From: Haliea sp041746975
GTDB lineage: Bacteria; Pseudomonadota; Gammaproteobacteria; Pseudomonadales; Halieaceae
Direction: 5' to 3'
Length of the DNA: 7,334 bases
NCBI GenBank assembly: GCA_041746975.1
Contig: JBGTGB010000121.1
Location: 1 to 7,334 of the forward strand
Every line of letters begins with the position of its first letter. The stretch's first letter is position 1. Of this stretch, positions 6,279-7,334 are shown piece after piece. The translations under genes and the position numbers were made by a program. The notes beneath the pieces are model-generated. The model saw only the letters and a program-made list of their open reading frames with translations, ran no database searches and was not told the DNA's origin.

Positions 6279-6283
6279 ATACA
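6266..6283 (+). promoter_or_regulatory. PpsR/CrtJ-type operator 2 in the crtD-crtE divergent region
   Basis: This is a second TGT-N12-ACA palindrome exactly 8 bases after the first, matching the two-palindrome spacing described for cooperative CrtJ binding at the Rhodobacter bchC promoter. It overlaps the presumed crtD -35 (minus-strand TTTACA, 6271-6266) and the presumed crtE -10 (TAAACT, 6273-6278), and ends 4 bases before the crtE Shine-Dalgarno sequence. Confidence 0.74.
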
Positions 6284-6286
6284 GTC

Positions 6287-6291
6287 GAGGA
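6287..6291 (+). promoter_or_regulatory. Ribosome-binding site of crtE
   Basis: GAGGA lies 8 bases before ATG 6300, a good Shine-Dalgarno sequence at acceptable spacing. It supports the chosen crtE start. Confidence 0.7.
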
Positions 6292-6299
6292 CCGGCGCC

Positions 6300-7175
6300 A
6301 TGGGCACAGTACATGTGGGCTTTGAGCAGCTGCTGCAGGATGGGATAGACCGGGCCGCCGGGCCAGATTGTCCGCCGTTGCTGGCGCGAGCGCTGCGCCA
6401 CGCGGTGTTTCCGGGTGGCGCCCGGGTGCGGCCCCATCTCTGCGTCGCCGTTGCTGCGGCCAACAGTGGCAACGACCCCGATCTGGCTGCGGCTGCCGGT
6501 GCGGCAATCGAATTGATGCACTGCGCTTCGCTGGTGCACGATGACCTGCCCTGCTTCGACAACGCTGGGGAACGGCGTGGCCGGCAATCGGTACATCGCG
6601 CCTATGGCGAGCAGATTGCTGTACTGGCGGGGGACGCTTTGATCGTCTCCGCTTTCGAGATGCTGGGTCGGGCGGCCAGCCGCCAGCCGCAACGCTTGCC
6701 GCAGGTGCTGGGGTTGATTGCCCGCGGCTGCGGCGCACCCTACGGCATCGCCGCGGGTCAGGCCTGGGAAAGTGAGGCCAGTGTGGAGCTGGCTCTGTAT
6801 CACCAGGCCAAGACCGGTGCCCTTTTTATCGCCGCCGCCTGTGCCGGTGCCGCCGCTGCCGGAGTCGAGGTCGCCCCCTGGCGCGAACTGGGGCGCTGCA
6901 TTGGCGCCAGCTATCAGGTCGCGGACGATATTCTGGACGCTACATCCGATGCCCTCACCATGGGCAAGCCCGCCGGTCGTGACGAGGCTCTTGATCGACC
7001 CAGCGCGGTTCGCGAACTCGGTCTGGCGGGCGCTGTCTGTCATCTGCGCGCGCTGGTCGAGGAGGGCGTTGCCGCGGTACCTGACTGCCCGGGACGCGAG
7101 CGCCTGCAGGGTCTGGTCAGGCAGCAGTCGAAGCGTTTTTTCCCCCGCGGTACCGGTCGCCAGGTGGCGGCCTGA
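6300..7175 (+). CDS. crtE: Geranylgeranyl diphosphate synthase CrtE
   Basis: This is a 291-residue all-trans polyprenyl diphosphate synthase that extends isoprenyl diphosphates to C20 geranylgeranyl diphosphate, the shared precursor of carotenoids and of the bacteriochlorophyll tail. The first aspartate-rich motif is in LVHDDLPCFDNAGERRG (D81, D82, D87), the catalytic-region KTGALF is at 171-176, and the second motif is QVADDILDA (D209, D210, D213). The segment MGKPAGRDEALDRPSAVRELG resembles purple-bacterial CrtE. In the GGxR substrate loop the usual Lys is Ala (GGARVRP, 39-45), which I recall as common to CrtE of purple bacteria. After the first motif, GRQS (94-97) replaces the frequent GKPT. 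The start is set by ATG 6300 with GAGGA upstream. It is divergent from crtD and followed by crtF after 6 bases, as in the crtEF unit of other purple bacteria. The alternative IspA (farnesyl) is unlikely in this context. Confidence 0.95.
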   Translation: MGTVHVGFEQLLQDGIDRAAGPDCPPLLARALRHAVFPGGARVRPHLCVAVAAANSGNDPDLAAAAGAAIELMHCASLVHDDLPCFDNAGERRGRQSVHRAYGEQIAVLAGDALIVSAFEMLGRAASRQPQRLPQVLGLIARGCGAPYGIAAGQAWESEASVELALYHQAKTGALFIAAACAGAAAAGVEVAPWRELGRCIGASYQVADDILDATSDALTMGKPAGRDEALDRPSAVRELGLAGAVCHLRALVEEGVAAVPDCPGRERLQGLVRQQSKRFFPRGTGRQVAA

Positions 7176-7181
7176 GTATTG

Positions 7182-7334
7182 GTGGCGACGAATCCCGAGC
7201 CGCTACACCTGGCTGAAACCACAGGCGCAGAGCCTCTACCCTTGCGCGAGCGCTGGCTGCGCCTGCGCGATCGCCTGCTGGCGAGCCCGCGCTTTCACCG
7301 CTGGGCGGTGCGCTTTCCCCTGACCCGACCTATT
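7182..7334 (+). CDS. crtF: Demethylspheroidene/hydroxycarotenoid O-methyltransferase CrtF, N-terminal part (partial)
   Basis: Fifty-one codons are visible before the right edge, with no stop. The segment RWLRLRDRLLASPRFHRWAV followed by RFPLTRPI matches the helical N-terminal dimerisation region typical of CrtF, the SAM-dependent enzyme that methylates the tertiary 1-hydroxyl of acyclic carotenoids. The methyltransferase domain lies outside the window. The start is taken as GTG 7182, six bases after the crtE stop. A TTG at 7179 is directly upstream in frame, and the crtE stop (7173-7175) is in the same frame, so nothing earlier is possible. No strong Shine-Dalgarno sequence is seen, only a G-rich stretch at about 7163-7170, so coupling to crtE is likely. 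In Rhodobacter the next genes would be bchCXYZ. Confidence 0.86.
   Translation, partial: MATNPEPLHLAETTGAEPLPLRERWLRLRDRLLASPRFHRWAVRFPLTRPI

Noticed and set aside
1..7334. tRNA, rRNA, CRISPR arrays, insertion sequences or attachment sites
   Set aside because: No repeat-spacer pattern, transposase motifs, terminal inverted repeats or cloverleaf-like segments were seen. The window is nearly fully occupied by pathway genes.

Overview
This GC-rich window is a stretch of a proteobacterial photosynthesis gene cluster. It holds the tail of a bacteriochlorophyll gene segment (bchD end, bchO) followed by an almost complete carotenoid block: crtI, crtB, a small membrane-protein gene, crtC, crtD, crtE and the start of crtF. 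The gene set marks an anoxygenic phototrophic purple bacterium making acyclic 1-methoxy carotenoids of the spirilloxanthin type. An aerobic anoxygenic phototrophic gammaproteobacterium (NOR5/OM60, Halieaceae-like) is my best guess, but a beta- or alphaproteobacterium cannot be excluded from this sequence alone.

Layout. Positions 1-998 (+) hold the bchD 3' end and bchO, overlapping by 4 bases and followed by a terminator-like hairpin. Positions 999-1085 are a short AT-rich control region whose two TGT-N12-ACA palindromes lead into the crtI start. Positions 1086-3770 (+) form a tight crtI-crtB-small ORF operon with gaps of +1 and -4 bases. Positions 3774-6193 (-) hold crtC and crtD, transcribed crtD to crtC and converging on the previous operon with only 3 bases between the stop codons. 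Positions 6194-6299 are a divergent control region with a second pair of TGT-N12-ACA palindromes and promoter-like hexamers. Positions 6300-7334 (+) hold crtE and the start of crtF, which runs off the window. No gene-free stretch exceeds about 110 bases.

How the genes work together. CrtE makes geranylgeranyl diphosphate, CrtB condenses two of these to phytoene, and CrtI desaturates phytoene to neurosporene or lycopene. CrtC hydrates the end of the chain at C-1, CrtD introduces the 3,4 double bond, and CrtF methylates the 1-hydroxyl. No crtA (spheroidene monooxygenase) lies between bchO and crtI, which favours spirilloxanthin-type products over spheroidenone. The order bchD-bchO-crtI-crtB-X-crtC-crtD-crtE-crtF follows the Rhodobacter arrangement as I recall it. 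Here crtA is missing, and a 49-residue single-span protein sits where Rhodobacter has crtK/tspO.

The most notable points are the paired PpsR/CrtJ-type operators at both control regions, one overlapping the crtI start codon; the unrecognised small membrane protein in the tspO position; and a crtC whose conserved N-terminal block lies upstream of the only usable start codon.
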